64,000 nucleotides of DNA from Pseudomonas marginalis. Lineage in GTDB: Bacteria; Pseudomonadota; Gammaproteobacteria; Pseudomonadales; Pseudomonadaceae. Position numbers and translations under genes: made by a program. The stretch lies in assembly GCF_008692035.1 (NCBI RefSeq), contig NZ_VTFG01000002.1:2046001-2110000 (forward strand), given 5' to 3'. Positions 42,570 through 50,709 of the stretch are shown one piece after another. The notes beneath the pieces are model-generated. The model was not told the origin of the DNA and ran no database searches. It saw only the letters and a program-made list of their open reading frames with translations. Every line of letters begins with the position of its first letter. Within the stretch, counting starts at the first letter, position 1.

Positions 42570-44570
42570 TCAGCGCACCAAGTGCAGGAACTGCAGGTGG
42601 CGCTCGTACTGGTCGAGGATGTCGTTGATGATCTGCTCCTTGGTGTAGCCCACCAGGTCGTAGTCCTGGCTGCCCTCGCTCAAGTGCACTTCCGCCCGGT
42701 AGTAGCGACGATTGTTGAGCTGCTTGGACCCCATGCCGCCGCGTGCAAATGAGGGCGTGAAATAGCCGCGCATCTGCACCTGGTACACGAACGGATGCTC
42801 TTCGCCGTGGCCGATTTCCAGGCTGACGCTGTCGTTGGACGGGTCGGGCTGGGTGACGACGTTGAGGCCTTTTTCGACAAACACCGCCGTCACTTCTTCG
42901 ATCGCCGGACGCACCGTGGTCTCAAGGAACCGGTACACCTCGTCCCGCGACGGGAAATGCACGGCCTGGCTCAAACGCTGGCGCCAACCGCCGGTGCCCT
43001 TGCGGGAGCCCGACACCGGTGCCAGCGAATGCAACTGCGCAATCTGCTTTTGCGACTCGAGGTAGAAGGCCTTGTGCAGCCCCCACATCATCAGCAGCAG
43101 GATCAGCGAAAACGGCAACGAGGTCAGCACCACCGCCGATTTCAGCGAATCGATGCTGCCGGCAAACAGCAAGGCACTGGTGACCAGCGCGGTCATCGCA
43201 CCCCAGAACACCCGCAGCCATTTCGGTCCATCTTCATCGGCGTTGCCGCCTTTGGACGAGAGGGTGGACAGCACTACGGTGCCCGAGTCAGCGGAAGTTA
43301 CGAAGAACACGAAGCTGATAAACACCGTGACCGCGATGACGGTTTTGCTCCACGGGTAGGTTTCCAGCAGCAGGTAGAGGCTCATCGACGGATCATCGAT
43401 GGCCGACTGGCCGAGGGCGGTCATGCCGTGGTTGAGCACCTGGTCGATGGCGCTGTTGCCGAAGATCGACATCCACGCCAGGGTGAAGCCCAGCGGGATC
43501 AGCAGCACGCCGAACACGAATTCGCGGATGGTCCGGCCACGGGAAATGCGCGCGATAAACAGGCCTACGAATGGCGACCATGCGATCCACCAGGCCCAGT
43601 AGAACACCGTCCAGCCGCCCAGCCAGTCGCTCGGTTTGTCGTAGGCGTACACATCGAAACTCTTGGTCGGCAACGCGCCCAGGTAGTCACCGATGTTCTG
43701 GATCAGGGTGTTGAGCAAGTGCTGGGTCGGCCCGGCGAACAACACGAACAGCAGCAGCGCGCAGGCCAGCAGCATGTTGATGTCGGACATCACCCGCACG
43801 CCCTTGTCGACGCCGGCCACGGCGACCAGGATCGCCGCGCCCATCATCAGGGTGATCAAGCCGACCTGGATCCACTGGGTGTGGGCAACGCCGAACAGGT
43901 AGTCGAGGCCGGAATTGAGGTGCAGCACGCCAAAGCCCATGTCGGCCCCCAGGCCGAACACCGTGGCAATGATGCCGAAGCCATCCACCGCATAGCCGAT
44001 AGGGCCATTGATGCGCTTGCCGATCAGCGGGTACAGCGCCGAGCGCAACGCCAGCGGCAGGTTATGCCGGTAGGCGAAATACGCCAGCGCCATGCCGACA
44101 AACGCAAACACGCCCCAGCCGTGCAGGCCCCAGTGCAGGAACAGCACCTGCATGGCCTGGCGCGCGGCGTCGGCATTCATGGCCTCGCCCTGGGGCGGCT
44201 GCACCAGGTGCGTCAGCGGCTCGGACACGCAGAAGAAGAACAACGTGATGCTGATCCCGGCGGCGAACAGCATGCCGGCCCAGGACAGGTAACTGAATTC
44301 GGGCTCGTCGTGGTCGGCACCGAGTTTTATCTTGCCGTAGCCCGATAGCGCGGTGACCACCACGAAGACCAGATACAGGGTCATCGCCAGCATGTAGTAC
44401 CAGCCGACCGTGTTGGCCGCCCAGTTTTGCGCCGCCAGCAACCAGGCACCGGCCTGTTGCGGGATAGCGATGACAGTGATGCCGAACAGCAAGATGAAGG
44501 TGGCGGCAAAGTAGAAGACCGGCGCATTCATGCGCACCAGGCCGCTGGATGGGGTGGACGATGCACTCAT
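42570..44570 (-). CDS. betT: BCCT-family choline transporter BetT
   Basis: A 666-residue secondary transporter with 12 hydrophobic segments and the long cytoplasmic C-terminal tail (about 510-666) typical of osmoregulated BetT. The BCCT signature is present around FYWAWWIAWSPFVGLFIARISRG. It imports choline for glycine betaine synthesis or catabolism, driven by protons. ATG at 44570 is followed by a family-like N-terminus. A 30-base palindrome like BetI operators lies 93 bases upstream. No betIBA genes are in the window. Confidence 0.93.
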   Translation of the reverse strand: MSASSTPSSGLVRMNAPVFYFAATFILLFGITVIAIPQQAGAWLLAAQNWAANTVGWYYMLAMTLYLVFVVVTALSGYGKIKLGADHDEPEFSYLSWAGMLFAAGISITLFFFCVSEPLTHLVQPPQGEAMNADAARQAMQVLFLHWGLHGWGVFAFVGMALAYFAYRHNLPLALRSALYPLIGKRINGPIGYAVDGFGIIATVFGLGADMGFGVLHLNSGLDYLFGVAHTQWIQVGLITLMMGAAILVAVAGVDKGVRVMSDINMLLACALLLFVLFAGPTQHLLNTLIQNIGDYLGALPTKSFDVYAYDKPSDWLGGWTVFYWAWWIAWSPFVGLFIARISRGRTIREFVFGVLLIPLGFTLAWMSIFGNSAIDQVLNHGMTALGQSAIDDPSMSLYLLLETYPWSKTVIAVTVFISFVFFVTSADSGTVVLSTLSSKGGNADEDGPKWLRVFWGAMTALVTSALLFAGSIDSLKSAVVLTSLPFSLILLLMMWGLHKAFYLESQKQIAQLHSLAPVSGSRKGTGGWRQRLSQAVHFPSRDEVYRFLETTVRPAIEEVTAVFVEKGLNVVTQPDPSNDSVSLEIGHGEEHPFVYQVQMRGYFTPSFARGGMGSKQLNNRRYYRAEVHLSEGSQDYDLVGYTKEQIINDILDQYERHLQFLHLVR

Positions 44571-44662
44571 GAACGATGCACCCCGAGGGTGAGGGATGTG
44601 GCTGTATAAAACGGACTCAGCAAAGGTAAGCCTCCTGTTGTGAGCGGGCAGCGAACCACCGG

Positions 44663-44692
44663 GTTTAACTTGAACGAACGTTCAAGTTAAAC
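44663..44692. promoter_or_regulatory. putative BetI operator upstream of betT
   Basis: GTTTAACTTGAACG and CGTTCAAGTTAAAC are perfect 14-base inverted arms around AA. The TTGAACG/CGTTCAA core resembles the BetI (TetR-family) consensus I recall for choline-responsive genes. Placement before a choline transporter supports that reading; the distance of about 93 bases to the start suggests a promoter between. Confidence 0.65.
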
Positions 44693-44803
44693 ATGAATCG
44701 GCGGTTTGGGGCTAATCGCAGGGCTGAGTGGTATGACGGGTGAGCAAAGGAAATCGTTCAGCGACTGCTGACTGAAATACGGGCTCCATGTGAAATGCCG
44801 TCA

Positions 44804-44895
44804 AAATGTGGGAGGGGGCTTGCCCCCGATGGCGGTGGTTCAGCCAATTCATTTTTGACTGACACTCCGCTATCGGGGGCAAGCCCCCTCCCACA
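44804..44895. repeat. REPIN (paired inverted REP)
   Basis: AAATGTGGGAGGGGGCTTGC facing GCAAGCCCCCTCCCACA, with GATGGCGG/CCGCTATC inner arms. Complete copy. Confidence 0.92.
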
Positions 44896-44923
44896 GGGTT
44901 TTGTGTGATTTTTAAGACCGGCG

Positions 44924-45850
44924 CTATTTTTGCGCCCCATCATCATGCTGCAGATTCGCCTGCGTAATATTCGCCCCCGCCGGCACACTGCGGGTCAGCC
45001 ACACATTGCCGCCAATGGTCGAGCCCTTGCCGATGGTGATGCGCCCGAGGATCGTCGCCCCGGCATAGATCACCACATCATCCTCGACAATCGGGTGGCG
45101 CGCATGGCCCTTCTGCAGTTGCCCATCTTCGTCCGCCGGGAAGCGCTTGGCCCCCAAGGTGACGGCCTGATAGATGCGCACCCGCTCGCCGATGATCGCG
45201 GTTTCGCCGATCACCACGCCCGTGCCGTGGTCGATGAAGAAACTCGGGCCGATCTGCGCGCCGGGGTGGATATCGATGCCGGTGGCCGAGTGGGCGATTT
45301 CCGCACTGATCCGTGCCAGCAGCGGCAAGCCGGCGCGGTACAGGTGGTGGGCCAGGCGATGGTGAATCACCGCGAGGATCCCCGGGTAGCACAGCAGCAC
45401 TTCATCCACGCTGCGTGCGGCCGGGTCGCCGTGGTAGGCGGCGAGCACGTCGGTGTCCAACAGGCTGCGCAAGGACGGCAAGGCCAGGGCGAAATCCTGG
45501 ATCAGCCGGATGGCATGGGCGTCGATCTGGCTGTCATCCTCGCCGCCCTGGCGCGCGGCATAGCGTAATTCCAGGCGCGCCTGGGCCAGCAAGGCATTCA
45601 GCGCAACGTCGAGGGTATGGCCGACGTAGAAATCTTCACTTTCTTCACGCAAGTCCGCCGGCCCCAGGCGCATCGGAAACAACGCACCGCAGAGGGACTC
45701 GAGAATCTGTGCAACGGCTTCACGGGACGGCAATTCGCGGCCGCCATGCTCGCCGCTCAAGCGGCCATTGCGTGTTCGCCACTGGTCACGGGCGCTGCGC
45801 AGTTGGCTGACGATGGTCTGTAATTGCCAATGGCTGGAACGCTCACTCAC
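44924..45850 (-). CDS. epsC: serine O-acetyltransferase, EpsC type
   Basis: Makes O-acetylserine, the acceptor of sulfide in cysteine synthesis. A GTG start at 45850 gives 308 residues; AGGAG lies eight bases upstream. The upstream frame to 45937 runs through the promoter region. The N-terminal half is helical. The C-terminal half is a left-handed beta helix with hexapeptide repeats (GIDIHPGAQIG, GTGVVIGETAIIGERV, GGNVWLTRSVP) and the catalytic His in DHGTG. It is divergent from dcyD and the cystine transporter, a setting that suggests shared cysteine control. Confidence 0.92.
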   Translation of the reverse strand: MSERSSHWQLQTIVSQLRSARDQWRTRNGRLSGEHGGRELPSREAVAQILESLCGALFPMRLGPADLREESEDFYVGHTLDVALNALLAQARLELRYAARQGGEDDSQIDAHAIRLIQDFALALPSLRSLLDTDVLAAYHGDPAARSVDEVLLCYPGILAVIHHRLAHHLYRAGLPLLARISAEIAHSATGIDIHPGAQIGPSFFIDHGTGVVIGETAIIGERVRIYQAVTLGAKRFPADEDGQLQKGHARHPIVEDDVVIYAGATILGRITIGKGSTIGGNVWLTRSVPAGANITQANLQHDDGAQK

Positions 45851-45906
45851 GGTATTCACTCCTGACGTAATGGCCATCACTTTACGGTATCCACCCTGGC
45901 CGCCCT

Positions 45907-45936
45907 TAAGAACCAATGGTGTGATGCTAAGAACCA
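45907..45936. promoter_or_regulatory. tandem TAAGAACCA repeats between epsC and dcyD
   Basis: TAAGAACCA occurs at 45907-45915 and 45928-45936, 21 bases apart (two helical turns), in the divergent region. A candidate dcyD promoter follows: TTGCCC at 45958, 17 bases, TATAGT at 45981. The repeats could be a tandem regulator site upstream of that promoter. Confidence 0.4.
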
Positions 45937-46016
45937 TCAGGCATAAGCGATTGACGGTTGCCCGATGAAAAGTGCCTGCCTATAGTCGCTCCATCCCTTA
46001 GCCACCGTGCGTAGCC

Positions 46017-47012
46017 ATGATCAAGCAACAGCTCGACCGTTTTAACCGCCTGGAACTGCTCGGCGGCGCCACCGCCCTGGAAAAACTCGAACGGCTGTCG
46101 ACCTGGTTGGGACGCGACATCTACGTCAAGCGCGACGACACCACGCCGCTGGCCATGGGCGGCAACAAGCTGCGCAAACTCGAATACCTGGCAGCCGATG
46201 CCATCGCCCAGGGCGCCGACACCCTGGTGACCGCCGGCGCGATCCAGTCCAACCACGTACGCCAGACCGCCGCCCTCGCCGCCAGGCTCGGCCTGGGCTG
46301 CGTCGCCCTGCTGGAAAACCCCACCGGCACCGAAGACCCCAACTACCTGAGCAACGGCAACCGCCTGCTGCTGGAGCTGTTCGACGCCAAGGTAGAGTTG
46401 GTGGAAAACCTCGACAACATCGACGACCAACTCAACGCCCTTGCCGATCGCCTGCGCAGCAACGGCAAGAAGCCATACCTGGTGCCCATCGGCGGCTCCA
46501 ATGCCCTCGGCGCCCTCGGTTACGTACGCGCCGGCCTGGAGCTGGCCGCACAGATCGAAGACAGCGGTATCGAATTCGCCGCCGTGGTGCTGGCCTCCGG
46601 CAGCGCCGGTACCCACAGTGGTCTGGCCCTGGCCTTGAGTGAAGTGCTGCCGCAACTGCCCGTGATCGGCATCACCGTATCGCGCACCGAAGAAGCGCAG
46701 TTCCCGAAAGTACAGGGCCTGGCCGAACGCACGGCCGAGTTGCTCGGCGTGGACCTCCCCGACGCGTTCAAGGTGATCCTGTGGGACGAATATTTCGGCC
46801 CCCGTTATGGTGAACCGAACGCCGGCACCCTGTCGGCGGTCAAGCTATTGGCGAGCCAGGAAGGCCTGCTGCTGGACCCGGTCTACACTGGCAAGGCCAT
46901 GGCCGGCTTGCTGGACGGTATCGGCCGCCAGCGCTTCGAAGATGGCCCGATTATTTTCCTGCATACCGGTGGGGCACCGGCGTTGTTTGCCTATGACTCG
47001 GTTTTCAACTGA
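46017..47012 (+). CDS. dcyD: D-cysteine desulfhydrase
   Basis: PLP enzyme converting D-cysteine to pyruvate, sulfide and ammonia. The 331 residues carry the PLP lysine K51 in GGNKLRKLEYL, the ligand loop SNHVRQTAALAARLG, and the glycine-rich ASGSAGTHSG. The length matches E. coli DcyD. Downstream tcyJ-, tcyL- and tcyN-like genes form the same gene set that flanks dcyD in enteric bacteria, supporting a role in using or detoxifying imported (D-)cystine. Confidence 0.93.
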   Translation: MIKQQLDRFNRLELLGGATALEKLERLSTWLGRDIYVKRDDTTPLAMGGNKLRKLEYLAADAIAQGADTLVTAGAIQSNHVRQTAALAARLGLGCVALLENPTGTEDPNYLSNGNRLLLELFDAKVELVENLDNIDDQLNALADRLRSNGKKPYLVPIGGSNALGALGYVRAGLELAAQIEDSGIEFAAVVLASGSAGTHSGLALALSEVLPQLPVIGITVSRTEEAQFPKVQGLAERTAELLGVDLPDAFKVILWDEYFGPRYGEPNAGTLSAVKLLASQEGLLLDPVYTGKAMAGLLDGIGRQRFEDGPIIFLHTGGAPALFAYDSVFN

Positions 47013-47025
47013 ATAAATGCGGGCT

Positions 47026-47057
47026 AAATGTGGGAGGGGGCCTGCCCCTCCCATATT
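47026..47057. repeat. short REP hairpin
   Basis: AAATGTGGGAGGGGGC pairing with CCCCTCCCATATT; one arm carries a base change. It follows dcyD within the 217-base gap to the transporter genes. Confidence 0.75.
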
Positions 47058-47068
47058 AGACTCGCCAA

Positions 47069-47087
47069 ATATTCCTAAATAGAATAT
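47069..47087. promoter_or_regulatory. AT-rich inverted repeat upstream of the cystine transporter
   Basis: ATATTC and GAATAT arms with a seven-base spacer, inside an AT-rich block about 140 bases before the start of tcyJ. The geometry equals that of the tauA repeat (seven-base spacer). A CysB-like regulator site is a reasonable guess. Confidence 0.4.
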
Positions 47088-47229
47088 CAAATAAGATTTA
47101 TATTATTTTCAAGTCTTAAAACCCGGCTTTATCATCGCGCCGCAGGCGAAGACGCGCTACGCGCTTTAAGGCAGGATACGACTACCGCGTCACCTGCTTC
47201 GCTCAACATAAAAAACACAGGGGCTCTTC

Positions 47230-48024
47230 ATGACTATTTCTGTATTGCGTCGCACGTTGCTGGTTGGCACTTTGGGTCTGGCGCTCGGCGCCGGCTGGCT
47301 GGGCCAGGCGGTTGCCGGCGAGCAACTGGGCAACATCAAAAAGGCCGGCGAGATCAAAATTGGCCTGGAAGGCACCTACCCGCCGTTCAGCTTCGTCGAT
47401 GAAAGCGGCAAACTCAGCGGCTTCGAAGTCGAGCTGTCCGAGGCCCTGGCCAAAGAGCTGGGCGTGAAGGTCAAGCTGCAAGCCACGCCATGGGACGGCA
47501 TCCTCGCTGCCCTGGAATCCAAGCGCCTGGATGCGGTGGTCAACCAAGTCACTATCTCCGAAGAGCGCAAGAAGAAGTACGACTTCTCCACGCCTTACAC
47601 CGTGTCCGGTATCCAGGCGCTGGTGCTGAAAAAGAACGTCGACAGCATCAAGACCGCCGACGACCTGGCCGGCAAGAAAGTCGGGGTAGGCCTGGGCACC
47701 AACTACGAACAATGGCTCAAGGACAACCAACCCAAAGCTATTATCAAGACCTATAACGATGACCCGACCAAGTTCCAGGACCTGCGCATCGGCCGTATCG
47801 ACGCCATCCTGATCGACCGCCTGGCCGCCCTGGAATACGCCAAGAAAGCCCCGGACACCGCCGCTGCCGGCGACGCCTTCTCCCGCCAGGAAGCCGGTAT
47901 CGCCCTGCGCAAAGGCGAGCCCGAGCTGCTTGAAGCGGTGAACAAGGCCCTCGACAAGCTGCGCGCCGACGGCACCTTGAAGAAGCTGTCCGAGAAGTAC
48001 TTCAACGCTGACGTCACTCAATAA
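47230..48024 (+). CDS. tcyJ: cystine-type ABC transporter, substrate-binding protein
   Basis: A 264-residue periplasmic protein with signal peptide (MTISVLRRTLLVGTLGLALGAG ... ending near AVAG). It is a family-3 solute-binding protein: GEIKIGLEGTYPPFSF, GFEVELSEALAKELG, and EERKKKYDFSTPYTVSG. The E. coli homologue FliY/TcyJ binds cystine and diaminopimelate. The linkage to dcyD and epsC supports cystine. Its stop TAA shares its last base with the permease ATG. Confidence 0.88.
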   Translation: MTISVLRRTLLVGTLGLALGAGWLGQAVAGEQLGNIKKAGEIKIGLEGTYPPFSFVDESGKLSGFEVELSEALAKELGVKVKLQATPWDGILAALESKRLDAVVNQVTISEERKKKYDFSTPYTVSGIQALVLKKNVDSIKTADDLAGKKVGVGLGTNYEQWLKDNQPKAIIKTYNDDPTKFQDLRIGRIDAILIDRLAALEYAKKAPDTAAAGDAFSRQEAGIALRKGEPELLEAVNKALDKLRADGTLKKLSEKYFNADVTQ

Positions 48025-48689
48025 TGGAAGCAGGTTTCCAACTCGCGCTGGACTCCGCGCCCTTTCTGCTCAAGGGCGCGTACTACACGGTGCTTCTCAG
48101 CCTTGGCGGGATGTTTTTCGGCTTGCTGCTGGGCTTCGGCCTGGCCTTGATGCGGTTGTCGCGCTTCAAACTGCTGAGCTGGACAGCCCGCGTCTACGTG
48201 TCGTTCTTTCGCGGCACGCCCTTGCTGGTACAGCTGTTTTTGATCTACTACGGCTTGCCGCAAGTGGGCATCGAGCTGGATCCGATCCCGGCCGCCATGA
48301 TCGGCTTTTCGCTGAACATGGCCGCCTACGCCTGTGAAATCCTGCGGGCCGCCATCGCCTCCATCGAGCGTGGCCAATGGGAAGCCGCCGCCAGTATCGG
48401 CATGACCCGTGCGCAGACCCTGCGCCGGGCCATCCTGCCGCAGGCAATGCGCACCGCCCTGCCACCGTTGGGCAACAGCTTTATTTCGCTGGTCAAGGAC
48501 ACCGCGCTGGCCGCCACCATCCAGGTGCCAGAACTGTTCCGCCAGGCTCAACTGGTGTCTGCGCGTACCTTCGAAATTTTCACCATGTATCTGTCCGCCG
48601 CCCTGATCTACTGGGTGCTGGCCAGCATCCTGGCGCATTTCCAAAACCGCCTGGAAGACCGGGTCAACCGGCATGACCTGGAGTCTTGA
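48024..48689 (+). CDS. tcyL: cystine-type ABC transporter, permease
   Basis: A 221-residue HisM/YecS-family inner-membrane permease. Hydrophobic segments and the FFRGTPLLVQLFLIYYGLP signature of polar amino acid permeases are clear, as is the EAA loop QWEAAASIGMTRAQTLRRAILPQA. Directly joined to tcyJ and four bases from the ATPase gene. Confidence 0.9.
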   Translation: MEAGFQLALDSAPFLLKGAYYTVLLSLGGMFFGLLLGFGLALMRLSRFKLLSWTARVYVSFFRGTPLLVQLFLIYYGLPQVGIELDPIPAAMIGFSLNMAAYACEILRAAIASIERGQWEAAASIGMTRAQTLRRAILPQAMRTALPPLGNSFISLVKDTALAATIQVPELFRQAQLVSARTFEIFTMYLSAALIYWVLASILAHFQNRLEDRVNRHDLES

Positions 48690-48692
48690 AGC

Positions 48693-49439
48693 ATGATCGT
48701 GGTTGAAAAACTGACCAAACAATTCAACGGTCAGGTGGTACTCAACGGCATCGACCTGGAGGTCAAGGAAGGCGAAGTCGTCGCCATCATCGGCCCCAGC
48801 GGTTCCGGCAAGACCACCTTCCTGCGCTGCCTGAATTTCCTCGAAGAACCCACCAGCGGCCGGATCAAGGTGGGCGACATCCAGATCGACGGCAGCAAAC
48901 CGCTCAACCAGCAACAAGGCCTGGTGCGGCGCCTGCGCCAGCACGTGGGTTTTGTGTTCCAGAACTTCAACCTGTTCCCCCACCGCACAGCGCTGGAAAA
49001 CGTCATCGAAGGGCCGACCGTGGTCAAGAAGATGCCCCGTGAAGCCGCTGTTGCCCTTGGGCGCAAGCTGCTGGCCAGGGTCGGCCTGGCGGGCAAGGAA
49101 GACGCCTATCCACGGCGCTTGTCGGGCGGCCAGCAACAGCGCGTGGCGATTGCCCGCGCGCTGGCCATGGAACCGGAGGTGATCCTGTTCGACGAACCCA
49201 CCTCGGCGCTGGACCCGGAGCTGGTGGGCGAAGTGCTGGCGACCATCCGCAGCCTCGCCGAAGAAAACCGCACCATGGTCATCGTCACCCACGAAATGAG
49301 CTTTGCCCGCGATGTGGCCAACCGGGTAATCTTCTTCGACAAGGGCGTGATCGTGGAGCAAGGCGAAGCCAAGGCGTTGTTCGCCAACCCCAAGGAAGAA
49401 CGCACCCGGCAGTTCCTGAGCAAGTTCCTCGCCCACTGA
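48693..49439 (+). CDS. tcyN: cystine-type ABC transporter, ATPase
   Basis: A 248-residue ABC ATPase of the polar amino acid type with Walker A GPSGSGKTTFLRC, Q-loop VFQNFNLFPH, signature LSGGQQQRVAIARAL, and Walker B VILFDEPTSALDPE. Last gene of the dcyD-tcyJLN cluster. A degenerate REP hairpin follows immediately. Confidence 0.92.
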   Translation: MIVVEKLTKQFNGQVVLNGIDLEVKEGEVVAIIGPSGSGKTTFLRCLNFLEEPTSGRIKVGDIQIDGSKPLNQQQGLVRRLRQHVGFVFQNFNLFPHRTALENVIEGPTVVKKMPREAAVALGRKLLARVGLAGKEDAYPRRLSGGQQQRVAIARALAMEPEVILFDEPTSALDPELVGEVLATIRSLAEENRTMVIVTHEMSFARDVANRVIFFDKGVIVEQGEAKALFANPKEERTRQFLSKFLAH

Positions 49440-49744
49440 TGTGGCGAGGGAGCTTGCTCCCTCACCACACAATCTGCTCCTACAGAAAACCCTCGCCATC
49501 CACGCGTAAACCCGCCGTCTCCCTGATCCAAAAATCCCCCGCCCAGTCAGACCCTTCTGAATCTGCTCCAACCTGCCGTTTAGCCTTTTGCCGCCATTGA
49601 CGCTCCTTGGTCAACCCTCTTATCTAGCGTCCAGAGGATTGGATCCTATCCCGGCTACTCACTGAATCGTTCCTTTCAGCCCACCTGCGCACCCGCGCCA
49701 CGGGGCTGGAACGATTGCTGCTGGCTGCATCAAGGAGATTACTT
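49440..49744. other. 305-base gap with REP-like hairpin, promoter and leader hairpin
   Basis: At 49441-49468 lies GTGGCGAGGGAGC/GCTCCCTCACCAC, a diverged REP hairpin. TTGACG (49597-49602), an 18-base spacer and TATCTA (49621-49626) form a fair sigma-70 promoter. The presumed leader then folds: AATCGTTC + CAGCCC (49665-49682) pair with GGGCTG + GAACGATT (49703-49716). AAGGAG follows at 49732-49737. No coding sequence is seen. Confidence 0.55.
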
Positions 49745-50521
49745 ATGACGCGCACTGCAACCCCGGCCCTGCTCACGGCCCCCACCTTGCCCCAGGCTAA
49801 CCGGCACGGCATCAACGCACTGGCGGCCAGTCAACTGCAGGTGGACATCGCGCCTTACCCCGGCATGGATGAGGGCGACCTGATCGAACTGTTCTGGAAC
49901 AACTGCTTTGCCGCCTCACGCAGGGTGAGCGCGTGCAAGGTCGGCTCGCCGACCCATCTGCGGGTGCCGGAAAGTTTTGTGCTGGACGGCCTGGCCCAGG
50001 TGCATTACCAGGTCATGCAAGTCGGTCGTGCACCTGCCCGCTCGGCCGTGAAAGGTGTGTGTGTAAAGACCCGATACCCCGGCGGCCAGCCCTCCCCCCT
50101 GTACAGCGACGAAAACCACAACCTCGCCCCCGTCGGTTTGCCCGAGTCCATCCGTCGCTACGGCGTCAACGGTCGCCAGGTGCGACGGGGCATTCCGCTG
50201 ACCATCGCGCCTTACCTGAACATGGCCACGGGCGATGCCATCACCCTGCGCTGGGGAGACGTACGCATGGACCTGCCCAGGATCCAGGCCAAAGCCGTCG
50301 GGGTGGTCGTGCAGGTGTGGGTGCCTTCGACGGTGATTGTCGAGGCCGGTGACGACAGCCGCCTGGAGGTGACGTACTGCATTCTCGATCGTGTCGGCAA
50401 CAATTCGCGCTGGGCGCCCACACGTACGTTGCGCATTGCCGCCTGCGCGCCGAGCCAGCCGGCCGGGACCGCGCGGGTCTACCAACCACGGCCCCTCGGC
50501 TCACCCTGTGAACCGGGGTGA
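49745..50521 (+). CDS. hypothetical beta-rich protein
   Basis: A 258-residue protein without signal peptide or membrane segment. The start is the ATG after AAGGAG at eight bases' distance. The pattern VDIAPYPGMDEGDLIELFW and later LTIAPYLNMATGDAITLRWG looks like two copies of a beta-sandwich unit of about 125 residues, each ending in a V-x-Y-x-(V/I)-x-D strand (QVHYQVMQVG, EVTYCILDRVGN). I recall similar units in large Ig-like repeat proteins of Pseudomonas, but cannot name a family with confidence. Its neighbours are transport and sulfur genes; no operon partner. Confidence 0.7.
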   Translation: MTRTATPALLTAPTLPQANRHGINALAASQLQVDIAPYPGMDEGDLIELFWNNCFAASRRVSACKVGSPTHLRVPESFVLDGLAQVHYQVMQVGRAPARSAVKGVCVKTRYPGGQPSPLYSDENHNLAPVGLPESIRRYGVNGRQVRRGIPLTIAPYLNMATGDAITLRWGDVRMDLPRIQAKAVGVVVQVWVPSTVIVEAGDDSRLEVTYCILDRVGNNSRWAPTRTLRIAACAPSQPAGTARVYQPRPLGSPCEPG

Positions 50522-50646
50522 CAGACCTTCTATGCATATTCCCAAAAGTTAGTTTATTTAAATATTTAACACGCTTAGGGTATATGCACCGGACCACCGG
50601 ACATCTCTGATTTTTCTGTTTTTATTTCATTGAATGCGAGGTCGGT
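50522..50646. promoter_or_regulatory. AT-rich control region of the sfn-met cluster
   Basis: AT-rich stretch with ATATTCC at 50536-50542, the same half-site as at the tcyJ repeat, followed by CAAAAGTTAGTTTATTTAAA. I find no sigma-54 (GG-N10-GC) promoter, although sfn genes in P. putida depend on RpoN and SfnR. Confidence 0.35.
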
Positions 50647-50709
50647 ATGGTCAGAATTACCCCGGTGCATAACGCCAGGGCATTACGTGCAGCCAAGGAG
50701 CGGCGCTGA
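50647..50709 (+). CDS. 20-codon leader ORF coupled to sfnB
   Basis: ATG at 50647 with GAGG five bases upstream opens a 20-residue reading frame, MVRITPVHNARALRAAKERR. Its TGA shares one base with the ATG of the next gene (TGATG), so translation would be coupled. The peptide is basic and has no Cys or Met run. It could be a regulatory leader peptide or simply a coupling device; no homologue is recalled. Confidence 0.45.
   Translation: MVRITPVHNARALRAAKERR

Larger units (their letters stand above)
44571..44923. other. 353-base gap upstream of betT
   Basis: Between betT and epsC (both minus strand). It contains the BetI-like palindrome (44663-44692), a full REPIN (44804-44895) and about 100 bases without visible features. 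No gene is supported here. Confidence 0.7.

Noticed and set aside
45951..45986. TTGACG plus TATAGT as the dcyD promoter
   Set aside because: Spacing is 24 bases, too long; TTGCCC at 45958 with 17 bases is better.
47146..47170. GCGCTACGCGC small palindrome before tcyJ as an operator
   Set aside because: Short and GC-rich; such palindromes are frequent by chance in this genome.
50522..50708. Sigma-54 promoter before the sfn cluster
   Set aside because: No GG-N10-GC pair in suitable context is found in the gap.
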